64,000 bases of DNA, taken from Saposhnikovia divaricata (Eukaryota > Streptophyta > Magnoliopsida > Apiales > Apiaceae). The notes beneath the pieces were generated by a model. The model did no database searches and was not told where the DNA came from. It saw nothing but the letters and a program-made list of their open reading frames with translations. The stretch spans positions 6,314,001-6,378,000 of the forward strand of contig CM071595.1 of the NCBI GenBank assembly GCA_036435485.1, written 5' to 3'. Shown piece by piece: positions 1 through 8,654 of this stretch; the stretch's first letter is position 1, and each line of letters opens with the position of its first letter. The position numbers and the translations under genes were made by a program.

Positions 1-142
1 AGTTTCACTCAGTAGAAGAAGGCTCTCCGTAGTAATATTAATCCTCTGCAAATGTACTTCATGTTCTTGTCCCTCTCGAGTAAGTTTAAATTGCTTTTGA
101 AATCCATTCTCTACGTTGTACAAGAAATACTCACTATGTTGA
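1..142 (-). pseudogene. F-box-associated gene, downstream fragment (cut by Ty3 element)
   Basis: Read on the minus strand, this stretch is open to the window edge and gives peptides such as SEYFLYNVENGFQKQFKL. It continues, in frame, the fragment at 5626-5836 once the Ty3 element 143-5625 and one 5-bp TSD copy are removed. The style (a Y-N-V-E-N-G segment followed by mixed hydrophobic and polar strands) resembles the C-terminal part of plant F-box-associated domains, which bind substrates of SCF ubiquitin ligases. That family call is an inference from style, as no F-box itself is visible. The gene continues to the left of the window. Confidence 0.55.
138..142. repeat. Left target-site duplication of Ty3 element (GTTGA)
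   Basis: GTTGA at 138-142 is repeated exactly at 5626-5630, directly outside the two LTRs. A 5-bp duplication is usual for LTR-retrotransposon integration. Confidence 0.95.
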
Positions 143-483
143 TGTAATGAATCAGCCTAAGCCCGAGTTAATAACATTCTCAAGAAAGAAGCGGAGGGAC
201 AAAAGGGACTTTTCAAAGACAATGTCAAAAGAAGAGGTCAAGGGGCAGAATGGTCATTGAAAGGAGGAAAAGCAAGACTTGGTTAATTAGGGTGGAAATT
301 GGGGAAATGAGTATCATGTGATTTGTGTATTTCATTTTCGTAGTAAACCCTAGGAGCGACTGGCTGCTCGAAACGCCAGATATCTTGTAATTCAGTTGAT
401 ACGATTAATCCTTTTATTGTTGAGCTCAAGAAATATTCTGTTAACACCTATTATCTCTCTTATTATAAAGTTTGTGCATCTCA
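143..483 (+). repeat. 5' LTR of Ty3 chromovirus
   Basis: It begins TGTAATGAATCAGCC and ends GTTTGTGCATCTCA. It is 341 bp and matches 5285-5625 with two substitutions. A TATA-like TTATTATAAAG lies close to its 3' end (about 461-471). Confidence 0.95.
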
Positions 484-485
484 AG

Positions 486-497
486 TGGTATCAGAGC
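486..497 (+). promoter_or_regulatory. Primer binding site (initiator tRNA-Met)
   Basis: TGGTATCAGAGC starts two bases after the 5' LTR. It is complementary to the 3' end of plant initiator methionine tRNA and primes minus-strand DNA synthesis. Confidence 0.93.
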
Positions 498-507
498 AAC
501 TAGATCT

Positions 508-1113
508 ATGGGTCCGCCGACGACCAATCAACGACTTGAATTTTTGGAGGCGAAGCTGGCGAGTATGGAGGATGAGCTAAAGGAGATGGTGGGTAAGACT
601 GTGGATAAGGCGGTGGAGGCGATGCGCCATTCCATGACGGAGATAGTGATGGAGGGTCAAGCGGTGGCTACGAAGAAATTAGGGGCGGATTTTGAAGCCA
701 TGACAGCACGGTTGGAAGGCCGATTAAATCGAAACCGCGAGTACCAAGAGAATCTCATGAACACTTTGAGGAATGAACAAATGAAGTTTCAAACGGAGGT
801 CAGAGCAACGCCGTTTGAAAAACAGCCGTGTACGGTGGAACCAATAGACGGCAGCCTCTCTCAGGTACTGAATCAACCTCATACCTCTCTTTTAGGGCAT
901 GTTTCTCAGAATTTTGGGGGAAGTGAGCTAGGGTTCGGGGGAGGAATGATGGGGAGTGTGGGCATGAACGGTGGAGGCTCTGGAGGTACGGGAAATGCGG
1001 GGAATTCAAATTGGACGTATCGAAAACTGGATATGCCCATTTTCGATGGGACGGATCCCGATGGAAGCCAAATTGGAGCGATATTTTGGTTTTTACCGTC
1101 TCACGGAGGCTGA
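508..1113 (+). CDS. Ty3 gag, N-terminal part (frameshifted)
   Basis: The ATG at 508 opens a frame beginning MGPPTTNQRLEFLEAKLASM. A predicted coiled coil (alternating E/L/K, residues about 8-45) is followed by a Gly-rich linker and the conserved start of the retrotransposon Gag core (KLDMPIFDGTDPDG, about 1025-1065). The frame then leaves the family pattern and stops at 1113. The Gag core resumes in another frame at about 1072. Gag forms the virus-like particle in the cytoplasm. The break around 1060-1075 looks like a small deletion in a conserved segment and should disable Gag. Confidence 0.85.
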   Translation: MGPPTTNQRLEFLEAKLASMEDELKEMVGKTVDKAVEAMRHSMTEIVMEGQAVATKKLGADFEAMTARLEGRLNRNREYQENLMNTLRNEQMKFQTEVRATPFEKQPCTVEPIDGSLSQVLNQPHTSLLGHVSQNFGGSELGFGGGMMGSVGMNGGGSGGTGNAGNSNWTYRKLDMPIFDGTDPDGSQIGAIFWFLPSHGG

Positions 1114-2272
1114 GATGCTGGAAGCGGCGGCTGTGGCCATGGAAGGTGATGCGTTGAGATGGTATCAATGGGCAAATAACAGACAACCGATTCGACGGTG
1201 GGCCGATCTGAGAAAATTCATATTGAGGCAGTTCCGTTCGGTAAGTGGGGGATCACTATATGAACAATGGTTGGCCACCATTCAAACCAACACTGTGGGT
1301 GAATATCAAAAGAAATTCATAGAAACTGCTGCTCCATTGGAAGGGGTCTCCGAAGAAGTGTTGTTGGGACATTTTGTTAATGGCTTAAAGGATGAAATAA
1401 AGGTGGAGGTAAGGATGTTACACCCGATTAATCTGGACCACGCCATGGAGCTGGCAATTCGAGTAAAGGACAAGCTGAGGGTGGTAAACAAGAAGGTGGG
1501 GGGAAGTTCATTCAGGAGTGGTTCGTATTCAGTTTACAGTCGAGCACCTAACTCTGTTCAATCATTTGCAAGTGGACATCTGAGCTCCCCAGTAGCAAGG
1601 AGTTGGGGTCCAAGTTCCCCCGATTCTCAAGGGTCAGAACCTAGTCCGAGGTCATCAGTCAGTTCAACTGGTTCGAGTGGGGGTGTTCGACGTTTGACAG
1701 AGAAGGAATTACAAGACAAAAGGGCAAAAGGGTTATGTTATCGCTGTGACGCGAAATGGGTAATGGGACATCGTTGCAAAAAGAAAGAATTAAGTGTCAT
1801 GTTGATCGAAGAAGAGGAGGAGGGAGAATTGGGCAGTGAAGAAGGTGATGCATCACTTGGTCAAGTAGAGGAAGCTTTGACAGAAGTGTCACTAAACTCG
1901 GTTATGGGACTTTCTAACCCCAAAACGATGAAGTTAAAGGGGCTGATTGGAGAAAAAGAGGTGGTGGTCATGATTGATCCAGGGGCCACTCACAACTTTA
2001 TTTCATTAAGTACAGTGGGTTCAGTGGGTCTTCCAGTTACGGAGTCTGGGGGGTTCGGTGTTTCGTTGGGAAACGGAGAGGCCATACGGGGTGAAGGTGT
2101 ATGCAAGGAGGTCACGGTGCACTTGGATGGGGAAGTTGAGGTAGTGGAGGATTTCTTACCACTCAAATTAGGGGGGAACAGACGTAATCCTAGGTGTGCA
2201 GTGGCTCGAAAAATTAGGTGCGGTATTAACCAACTGGAGGACACAAGTGATGAAATTCGAGTGGAATGGTGA
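1072..2272 (+). CDS. Ty3 gag core, zinc knuckle and protease
   Basis: From about 1072 this frame gives the rest of the Gag core (KLERYFGFYRLTEAEMLEAA onward, including the DALRWYQW motif). A Ser-rich linker follows. A cysteine-rich knuckle, CYRCDAKWVMGHRC, lies near 1736-1777. An aspartic protease follows with the active-site motif IDPGATHNFI near 1972-2001 (DPG in place of the usual D-S/T-G). The upstream ATG at 971 lies in the wrong frame of the linker and is unlikely to be the true start. After a run of six G at about 2171-2176 the frame departs from family similarity and ends at 2272, while the expected continuation is found one frame over (the frame of 2196-3824). Confidence 0.85.
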
Positions 2273-3824
2273 GGCAGTGACCTTGGTTGGGGATCCTTCT
2301 TTGGTGAGAGCCCAGATTTCGTTAAAGTCTATGATGAAGACCCTACGCAAGCTAGGGGGAGGTTTCTGGGTGGAGTGTAACCAAATAGAGGTGGAGACAA
2401 AAGGGGGAGAACAAGAAAAGGGACAGACCCATGAAGTTCCAGGGGCCATTAAGGAGATAGTTCGAGACAATGCTGGGGTGTTTGGGGAGCCGGTGGGGTT
2501 ACCACCTGTTCGAAACCATGAACATTCGATCGTATTAAAAGATGGCAGTAACCCTGTGGGAGTCCGACCGTATCGTTACCCGCAATGCCAAAAGGACGAG
2601 ATTGAAAGGTTGATTAAAGAAATGCTAGCATCAGGTCTAATTAAGCCGTCTACCAGTCCATTCTCCAGTCCCGTACTATTAGTTAAAAAACGAGATGGGT
2701 CGTGGAGGTTTTGCGTTGACTACCGGGCTCTCAACAAAGAAACCGTGCCTGACAAATACCCTATTCCAGTTATAGAGGAGTTGTTGGATGAATTACATGG
2801 GGCCACTATATTCTCTAAGTTGGACTTTCGGGCTAGTTATCACCAGATTTTGGTTCGCCCCGAGGATACTCATAAAACAGCGTTTCGCACGCACGATGGG
2901 CACTACGAGTTCTTAGTCATGCCCTTCGGGTTAATGAACGCCCCGGCCACTTTTCAATCATTGATGAACGATGTTTTCAGGCCCTATTTGCGAAGGTTTG
3001 TGCTTGTGTTTTTTGACGACATCCTTGTGTATAGCCCCAACGAACAAGACCACAAGGGGCATTTGAAGCTGGTATTGAGCAAATTAGCAGAACATTCACT
3101 GTACGCGAACAAGAAAAAGTGTGTTTTTGGTCAGTCACATTTAGGCTATCTTGGGCACGTAATTTCTAAGGATGGTGTGGCAGTTGATAATGATAAGGTG
3201 AAAGCAGTGGTTAAGTGGCCCATACCAAAGAATCTACGGGACTTGCGAGGATTTCTTGGGTTAACCGGTTATTACCGGAAATTTGTGGCAAAGTATGCTC
3301 AGATTGCAAAGCCATTAACTGATCAGTTGCGAAAATATAGCTATGGCTGGAGTGAGGAGGCCATGACTGCATTTAACAAGTTGAAAACAGCAATGGTAAG
3401 CCCCCATGTGCTAGTGATGCCCGATTTCAACCAGATATTTATTGTGGAGACTGATGCTTCGGGTTATGGAGTGGGCGCAGTTCTTATGCAAAACAACCGC
3501 ACCATTGCATTCTTTAGTAAGCTATTAGGAGTCAGAACACAGCAGAAATCTATTTACGAAAAGGAGTTGCTTGCTATTTGTTTAGCTGTCCAAAAGTGGA
3601 AACATTACCTCTTGGGACGTCATTTTGTTGTAAGAACGGACCAGCAGAGTTTACGATTTTTGAATCATCAACGTGATATAGATCCTCAATACCAGAAATG
3701 GGCCACTAAGTTGCTTGGTTATGATTTCGAAATCCAATTCAAACCGGGGGCCTCAAATCGGGTGGCCGATGCCTTGTCAAGGAAAACGGAGGGTGAGATA
3801 GTATTCAATTCCTTGATCACTTAA
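2196..3824 (+). CDS. Ty3 reverse transcriptase and RNase H
   Basis: The RT runs from about residue 110 to 330 and contains FCVDYRALN, KLDFRASYHQ, MPFGLMNAPATFQ and the catalytic box FFDDILVYS (a Tyr-to-Phe form usual in this superfamily). RNase H follows, with DASGYGVGAVL, EKELLA, a third acidic position in VRTDQQSL, and a terminal ADALSRK. RT copies the element RNA into DNA and RNase H removes the RNA strand. The frame ends in TAA at 3822-3824. Integrase follows in the same frame after two codons, so one stop splits pol. The apparent start at 2196 is not meaningful, because the protein would normally continue from the protease. Confidence 0.93.
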   Translation: MQWLEKLGAVLTNWRTQVMKFEWNGEAVTLVGDPSLVRAQISLKSMMKTLRKLGGGFWVECNQIEVETKGGEQEKGQTHEVPGAIKEIVRDNAGVFGEPVGLPPVRNHEHSIVLKDGSNPVGVRPYRYPQCQKDEIERLIKEMLASGLIKPSTSPFSSPVLLVKKRDGSWRFCVDYRALNKETVPDKYPIPVIEELLDELHGATIFSKLDFRASYHQILVRPEDTHKTAFRTHDGHYEFLVMPFGLMNAPATFQSLMNDVFRPYLRRFVLVFFDDILVYSPNEQDHKGHLKLVLSKLAEHSLYANKKKCVFGQSHLGYLGHVISKDGVAVDNDKVKAVVKWPIPKNLRDLRGFLGLTGYYRKFVAKYAQIAKPLTDQLRKYSYGWSEEAMTAFNKLKTAMVSPHVLVMPDFNQIFIVETDASGYGVGAVLMQNNRTIAFFSKLLGVRTQQKSIYEKELLAICLAVQKWKHYLLGRHFVVRTDQQSLRFLNHQRDIDPQYQKWATKLLGYDFEIQFKPGASNRVADALSRKTEGEIVFNSLIT

Positions 3825-3830
3825 CACAAT

Positions 3831-5402
3831 GTGTCATGGGAAATCCTGGAACAAGAAATAAGGGCTGACAAAGAAATACAACAAGTAATTCAAGAATTAC
3901 AGGTTGATCAAAGAGCCCACCTGGGTTTCACTATCGTGGGAGAAAGGCTGTTGTATAAAGGCAGGGTTGTGGTGCCACGCACGTCAACAATAATCCCAGC
4001 ATTACTACAAGAATACCATGACTCGGTAATTGGTGGGCATGTTGGGGAACTCAAGACCTATTTGAGGATGGCTGCAGAATGGTATTGGAAGGGAATGCGG
4101 AGGGTAATGACTGAGTATGTCCAACGTTGCAGTGTATGCCAACAGCAGAAGGTGTCCCAAAGGTGCCCTTCGGGCCTTCTTCAACCTTTGCCCATTCCAA
4201 CAAAGGTATGGGATGATATCTCCCTTGGTTTCATTGAAGGATTACCGCTGTCGAAGGGAGTGAATGTGATACTGGTAGTGGTTGATAGATTGTCGAAATA
4301 TGCTCATTTCATTGGTCTTCGTCACCCGTTTGATGCTTTCTCTGTAGCAGCAATTTTTGTTAAAGAGGTAGTAAGGCTCCATGGCTACCCTGCTTCCATA
4401 ATCTCCGACAGGGATCGAATTTTTCTCAGCACTTTCTGGAAGGAGATATTTAAACTGCAGGGTACAACTTTGAAATGCAGCACCGCCTATCATCCTCAAA
4501 CGGATGGGCAGACGGAGATTGTCAACAAAGGCTTAGAAACTTATTTAAGATGCTTTGTGGGGAACAAACCAAAGACCTGGGCACAATGGTTGTCGTGGGC
4601 AGAATTTTCTTACAATACGTCCCCACATTGTTCGACTCAGCTGAGCCCTTTCGAGGTGTTGTATGGAAGGGAACCACCGATAGTAATGAAGCTTGGCAGA
4701 GGCCAGCCAGCAGTGAATAGCGTGGAAGAACTACTGAAAGAAAGGGATGCTATACTGGAGGATCTGCATTTTAATCTAATACGGGCCCAGCATCAAATGA
4801 GACAAAGTGCAAATTCAAAGCGCAGAGATGAGGTGTTTGAAGTGAATGACTGGGTTTATCTGAGATTGCAATCATACAGGCAAAGTTCGCTAGCTCGACG
4901 ACCTTTTGATAAATTGGCAGCAAAGTTCTATGGTTCTTTTAAAGTACTGAAAAAAATCGATCAAGTGGCTTATGAGCTAGAACGTCCAGTTGGGAGTAAA
5001 ATACACCCCGTGTTCCATGTGTCCCAGTTGAAACGAAGCATAGGGTCTGTTCAAACAACACCCACTCTGCCACCCCAGTTGACAGCTGAACTGGAAGTTG
5101 AGGGCGAACCAGAAAAGGTTTTGGAAGTAAGGCAAGTGCAGGAAGGGTCCAGAACGAAGCTAGAAGTACTAATCAAGTGGAAGGACATGCCAACATTTGA
5201 AGCCACGTGGGAAGATGCTGAGCTCTTAGACCTCCGATTTCCAAACTTCCACCTTGAGGACAAGGTGAGTAATGGCCGGGGTATTGTAATGAATCAGCCT
5301 AAGCCCGAGTTAATAACATTCTCAAGAAAGAAGCGGAGGGACAAAAGGGACTTTTCAAAGACAATGTCAAAAGAAGAAGTCAAGGGGCAGAATGGTCATT
5401 GA
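3831..5402 (+). CDS. Ty3 integrase with chromodomain; C-terminus runs into 3' LTR
   Basis: The zinc-binding N-terminal domain (YHDSVIGGH ... CSVCQQQK) is followed by the DDE catalytic core. Its visible residues are a D in the WDDISLGFI segment, a D in SDRDRIFLSTFW and the E in TDGQTEIVNKGL. A GPY-type region follows (FYGSFKVLKKI ... HPVFHVSQLK). A chromodomain ends the family-typical part (EVLIKWKDMPTFEATWED, LRFPNFHLEDKV). Chromodomains steer integration toward particular chromatin marks. The last about 38 codons lie inside the 3' LTR and encode a basic tail with RKKRRDKR. The frame is in phase with the RT frame and is separated from it only by the TAA at 3822. Confidence 0.93.
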   Translation: MSWEILEQEIRADKEIQQVIQELQVDQRAHLGFTIVGERLLYKGRVVVPRTSTIIPALLQEYHDSVIGGHVGELKTYLRMAAEWYWKGMRRVMTEYVQRCSVCQQQKVSQRCPSGLLQPLPIPTKVWDDISLGFIEGLPLSKGVNVILVVVDRLSKYAHFIGLRHPFDAFSVAAIFVKEVVRLHGYPASIISDRDRIFLSTFWKEIFKLQGTTLKCSTAYHPQTDGQTEIVNKGLETYLRCFVGNKPKTWAQWLSWAEFSYNTSPHCSTQLSPFEVLYGREPPIVMKLGRGQPAVNSVEELLKERDAILEDLHFNLIRAQHQMRQSANSKRRDEVFEVNDWVYLRLQSYRQSSLARRPFDKLAAKFYGSFKVLKKIDQVAYELERPVGSKIHPVFHVSQLKRSIGSVQTTPTLPPQLTAELEVEGEPEKVLEVRQVQEGSRTKLEVLIKWKDMPTFEATWEDAELLDLRFPNFHLEDKVSNGRGIVMNQPKPELITFSRKKRRDKRDFSKTMSKEEVKGQNGH

Positions 5403-5625
5403 AAGGAGGAAAAGCAAGACTTGGTTAATTAGGGTGGAAATTGGGGAAATGAGTATCATGTGATTTGTGTATTTCATTTTCGTAGTAAACCTTAGGAGCG
5501 ACTGGCTGCTCGAAACGCCAGATATCTTGTAATTCAGTTGATACGATTAATCCTTTTATTGTTGAGCTCAAGAAATATTCTGTTAACACCTATTATCTCT
5601 CTTATTATAAAGTTTGTGCATCTCA
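5285..5625 (+). repeat. 3' LTR of Ty3 chromovirus
   Basis: It matches 143-483 with two substitutions. The upstream purine-rich tract is weak: GGCCGGGGTAT directly before the LTR is the best candidate polypurine tract. It is followed by the right TSD GTTGA (5626-5630). Confidence 0.95.
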
Positions 5626-5836
5626 GTTGAAGTGCAGGGATGCAGTCAGTATGCGTCCTTATTACTAGTTCATTGTTATTCATAAAACCACCCATTGCTT
5701 GAAACCGTAAATTGTGTCTTGCTTCTATGATGAACTTCGTTTCCCAGAAATAAGAGTTGCCATTCTGTATTAATAATATCATCCTTACCCCATCATAACT
5801 GTAAAGAGGGCGATAATGATAAGTAGATCCTATAAT
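5626..5836 (-). pseudogene. F-box-associated gene, middle fragment
   Basis: The minus strand is open through this piece and includes NGNSYFWETKFIIEAR and MGGFMNNNELVIRTHTDC. Removing the hAT-like element 5837-6291 plus one 8-bp TSD places it in frame with 6292-6509. Removing the Ty3 element plus its TSD places it in frame with 1-137. I counted codon phases across both joints and found no stop in them. The disruption of this gene here is therefore due to insertions rather than slow decay. Confidence 0.6.
5829..5836. repeat. Left TSD of hAT-like element (CCTATAAT)
   Basis: CCTATAAT at 5829-5836 is repeated exactly at 6292-6299. Confidence 0.9.
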
Positions 5837-6291
5837 CAGGCCCGTCTAGGAGGGTGTGCAGGAGCCCAACAGCACAGGGCCCCAAAATTATTAGGGCCCC
5901 CAAATCAGAAAAATCCATATACATATGTTATATATGTCCATTTAATTGTCAGCAAAATTACACCAAACCTTGACATATTCAGACTTCAACTTCAGTTACA
6001 CACATCTAAAATCAAAACATTCTCTAATGTCCATTCAAATATCACGCCTATTTCTTAAGAAATTGCATCAGCTATGTTTATACGTGTATATCTACATCTT
6101 TTGTGCCATACATACGTGTATATCTACATCTTTTGTGCCAATCAATTTTAATGCTTTATTTTAATAAAATAATTCTCTTGTAAAGGTGTTGGAAAATATA
6201 ATTATTTTATAAAACTTGTTTAAATTTTAAATAAATTAATGGCCCAATTTATAATCAGCACAGGACCCCCATAAAATTTAAGACGGGCCTG
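5837..6291. mobile_element. Non-autonomous hAT-like DNA element
   Basis: The element is 455 bp, with an 11-bp perfect terminal inverted repeat CAGGCCCGTCT / AGACGGGCCTG and an exact 8-bp TSD. An 8-bp TSD and a CAG-starting TIR point to the hAT superfamily. There is no transposase. Near both ends there are further GGGCCC-type motifs (about 5877-5906 and 6241-6270), as is common for subterminal binding sites. A 23-bp tandem repeat, about TACGTGTATATCTACATCTTTTG, lies near 6083-6137. Confidence 0.88.
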
Positions 6292-6570
6292 CCTATAATA
6301 GCTATTGATTTTCGGTATTCTTCCATAATAATGTGGTCGGAGTCAATCCCCGAAGGTAGATTTATTTTTCGAACATCAATTGGACGACCGATATCAAAAT
6401 ATACAACTTGATCACCTTGTACAAAATATGCAGCACCATTTGCTAATCTGGCCTTTGGGTACGGCAAGATTTCAAATGTTTCTCTAATTAAGGGTATTAA
6501 TATCCACACGTCTCACATTCCAACTATCGTTGTTCAAGCTGTAAATACAAACCCTGTACATGTAGGGTAA
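6292..6570 (-). pseudogene. F-box-associated gene, upstream fragment
   Basis: Reading the minus strand from 6570, one frame gives VCIYSLNNDSWNVR, a segment typical of F-box-associated domains. A second frame, from about 6500, gives LPYPKARLANGAAYFVQGDQ and continues to 6292, so there is one frameshift around 6495-6512. The similarity ends at 6570, where a Copia LTR begins at 6573. The F-box and N-terminus are not visible in the window. Substrate-adaptor function is inferred from family style only. Confidence 0.6.
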
Positions 6571-6572
6571 TG

Positions 6573-7065
6573 TGTTGGATTCGACGGGATCCAATCCATT
6601 ATTTATGATCCATCGGATTTTATTATTAATCATCTAAATAAGACTTGAGCCTAATTAATAATTAAATATATAAATAGCACTTAATATATATTTAATTATT
6701 ACATCTAAAATATATATATTTGGATATATATTAATAATGGCTTAAGTACCCAAACCCATAACTTTGATGGACGGTTATGGGTTTAGCCCATTAGGGTTGT
6801 CCCATTATTCCCTCTATATAATGAATGTTATGCGAGAACAAAAGTTACGCGTTCAGAAAATACACACAACCCATCCTTACGTATAAAGGAGAATAGTGAA
6901 GATCAAAACCCTCAAGCATTCACAATCTCCGTACTCTCTCTCAAGATCATTAGTGGCCTCTTTTGATTCAGGTACGCTTCCGCTATTAATCTATACTCAT
7001 AGTTTTGATCGGGAGATACATGTATATATATTATGCCGTATTTATATACATGATTTATTCTAACA
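6573..7065 (+). repeat. Copia 5' LTR
   Basis: It runs from TGTTGGATTCGACGGG to ATTTATTCTAACA, so the terminal TGTTGGA / TCTAACA form a near-perfect inverted pair. It is about 493 bp. A TATATAA at about 6815-6821 is a plausible promoter. Confidence 0.75.
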
Positions 7066-7067
7066 AT

Positions 7068-7080
7068 TGGTATCCGAGCC
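7068..7080 (+). promoter_or_regulatory. Copia primer binding site
   Basis: TGGTATCCGAGCC follows the LTR end by two bases and matches the plant tRNA-Met primer site with one substitution (C for A in TATCAGAG). Confidence 0.8.
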
Positions 7081-7680
7081 GACTCCTTGATTGATTCTTT
7101 GAGTTAAGTTAATTAGAATTGAATTGGATTTGTTTGACATGTATAAATCTGAATCGATATATGGTATTATACATATATATTATGTGTCGTTTCAATTCTT
7201 ATATTAAATACTGGGTATGTTGCAAACCGTGTGAATGAATTTGGTTGTTGTATATATTGCTGTATGTATATGATACATGCTTGTTCTTATTTTGGAGATT
7301 GTATACGATACGATTTCTGAAAAATTGCACAGATTTATTGAAATTTGTGTACTGTGTCAGATTTTCGCATAAAATATATGTTTTTTTGACTGGAATCGGG
7401 CCACTGAGCAAGACTGACAAAGTCAGGTTTGCATCTGTAAGCCATTTGACGTCGTTTACTGCCTGTAAACATCGATTTATGATTTTCTGATTTATGCTTT
7501 ATTTGATTTCTATGATTGTATCATGAGAAATATGGTTTGATATGTTTATGCTATCTATGATTCAATATATATTGATTTATGATAACATTAGTTTCAAGGG
7601 ATACTTATGAAATATATTATTCCCACATGTAAAATATTATTAAGTTATTTTTGGACTAATATAGTGATTTCTTAATTATT

Positions 7681-7950
7681 AAAATATTAGATGGACCAAC
7701 GAAAATCTTTTATTTTAATTATTTAAGAGAATGATAAATCACCTAATGTACGTGTACAAGTTGATGTACGAATCGGCCCAACGGAAGATTTGTATATTAC
7801 TTTTGTAAACGAAATTTTTAAAGTTCAAATTGTAGAATTTAAATTATTTACTGCCCAACGGTGATATAATTTAATATTTTACTTTTTGTAATCTCATGTT
7901 TAATGATAAAATTAATTTAGTATTGATAATCGGCCCAACGGAAGATATTA
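7681..7950 (+). repeat. Spaced repeats in Copia leader
   Basis: CGGCCCAACGGAAGAT occurs at about 7774 and again at about 7931. Weaker versions lie near 7687 (GGACCAACGAAAAT) and 7850 (TGCCCAACGGTGAT), so units recur about every 80 bp between the primer site and gag. Confidence 0.7.
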
Positions 7951-8109
7951 ATATTAAATTTAATTTAATTGTAGGAAAATTTTTGTGTATTTTATTTTTC
8001 CTATTTAGATAAACTGTTTATCCCTCAGTTTATTTAACTTATGTGTTACTTGGTGAACTAACTGTTTTTCATCATGTGGATTATATTTATTGTACTTATT
8101 ATACTTGTA

Positions 8110-8523
8110 TGCATGATTGTGAATAACCTTAATTCAGCATTTGTTCTTGTTTCGCTTACCAACTACTTTTCACACATTGAACCATTGAATGGCTCTAATT
8201 TTAAGAAGTGGAAAGAGCAAATTGATCTTACGTTGGGAGTTACTGCCCTTGATTATGTCATAAGGGTTGCAAAACCTGCTGCCGTTACGGCTGAAAGCTC
8301 TGCTGAGCTAAAGGCTGATTATGCAGAATGAGAGCATAGCAACCGTGTTTCCTTAATGATTCTTAAGGGCTCCATTACTAGTGCAATTCGTGGAGCAATT
8401 CCCGAATCTGATAACGCAAAGGAGTACCTAGCGAACATTGAGGAACAATTCAAGGTTTCCACTAAGGCTCAAGCCACTACACTGATCTCGAAAATGGTCA
8501 CTCTCAAGTATAATGGTTTCAAT
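8110..8523 (+). pseudogene. Copia gag N-terminal fragment
   Basis: Translation gives the Copia Gag opening (HIEPLNGSNFKKWKEQIDLT), an in-frame TGA at 8329-8331, then AIRGAIPESDNAKEYLANIE and QATTLISKMVTLKYNG. These match the UBN2-type Gag domain of plant Copia elements. The domain is cut off after about 140 residues. The long hydrophobic stretch upstream of about 8150 (MWIIFIVLIILVCM) is AT-rich leader, not a real signal peptide. Confidence 0.75.
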
Positions 8524-8650
8524 GATGTGATTGGAAAATTTGGGTTTAAAGAAAATTTTGTTGACCAATGCATATATCTAAAAGTGAGTGGGATCAAGTA
8601 CATTATTTTAGTACTATATGTGGAGATTTATTTTCCGTTTTCTAAGTGGT
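8524..8650 (+). pseudogene. Copia reverse transcriptase fragment joined to gag
   Basis: The translation GFKENFVDQCIYLKVSG followed by KYIILVLYVE matches the segment leading to the YVDD catalytic box of Copia RT (with E where the first catalytic D is expected). It is joined almost directly to gag, so roughly 3 kb of the element has been deleted. Similarity ends just after the box. Confidence 0.7.
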
Positions 8651-8654
8651 TTTC

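Larger units (their letters stand above)
143..5625 (+). mobile_element. Ty3/Gypsy chromovirus, complete with both LTRs
   Basis: This is a 5,483-bp element with TG...CA LTRs of 341 bp, a tRNA-Met primer site at 486-497, the order gag, protease, RT, RNase H, integrase, chromodomain, and a GTTGA TSD. Short LTRs, small size and a C-terminal chromodomain fit the Reina lineage of plant chromoviruses (lineage is inferred). The two LTRs differ at only 2 positions by eye (near 237/5379 and 350/5492), about 0.6%. With the common assumption of 1.3e-8 substitutions per site per year that is roughly 0.2 million years. The coding region nevertheless has a gag frameshift near 1065, a one-base insertion in a G run at about 2171-2176, and an in-frame TAA at 3822, so this copy cannot make the usual polyprotein without recoding. 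It lies inside an F-box-associated gene of opposite orientation. Confidence 0.95.
6573..8650 (+). mobile_element. Copia-type element, internally deleted and truncated
   Basis: A 5' LTR, a primer binding site, a leader of about 1 kb, the start of gag and a short piece of RT are joined in about 2.1 kb. Protease, integrase and most of RT are missing, and no 3' LTR was found downstream. The element therefore looks like a deletion derivative. Its left end coincides with the right end of the F-box-associated fragment, which suggests it was a third insertion into that gene. TSD TAATG (6568-6572) is only a guess because there is no right end to compare. Confidence 0.75.

Noticed and set aside
143..5625. 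Integrated pararetrovirus
   Set aside because: LTRs, a 5-bp TSD, an integrase with chromodomain and no movement or coat-protein genes show a Ty3 retrotransposon.
8074..8150. Signal peptide or membrane segment before Copia Gag
   Set aside because: The hydrophobic stretch comes from AT-rich leader upstream of the usual Gag start.
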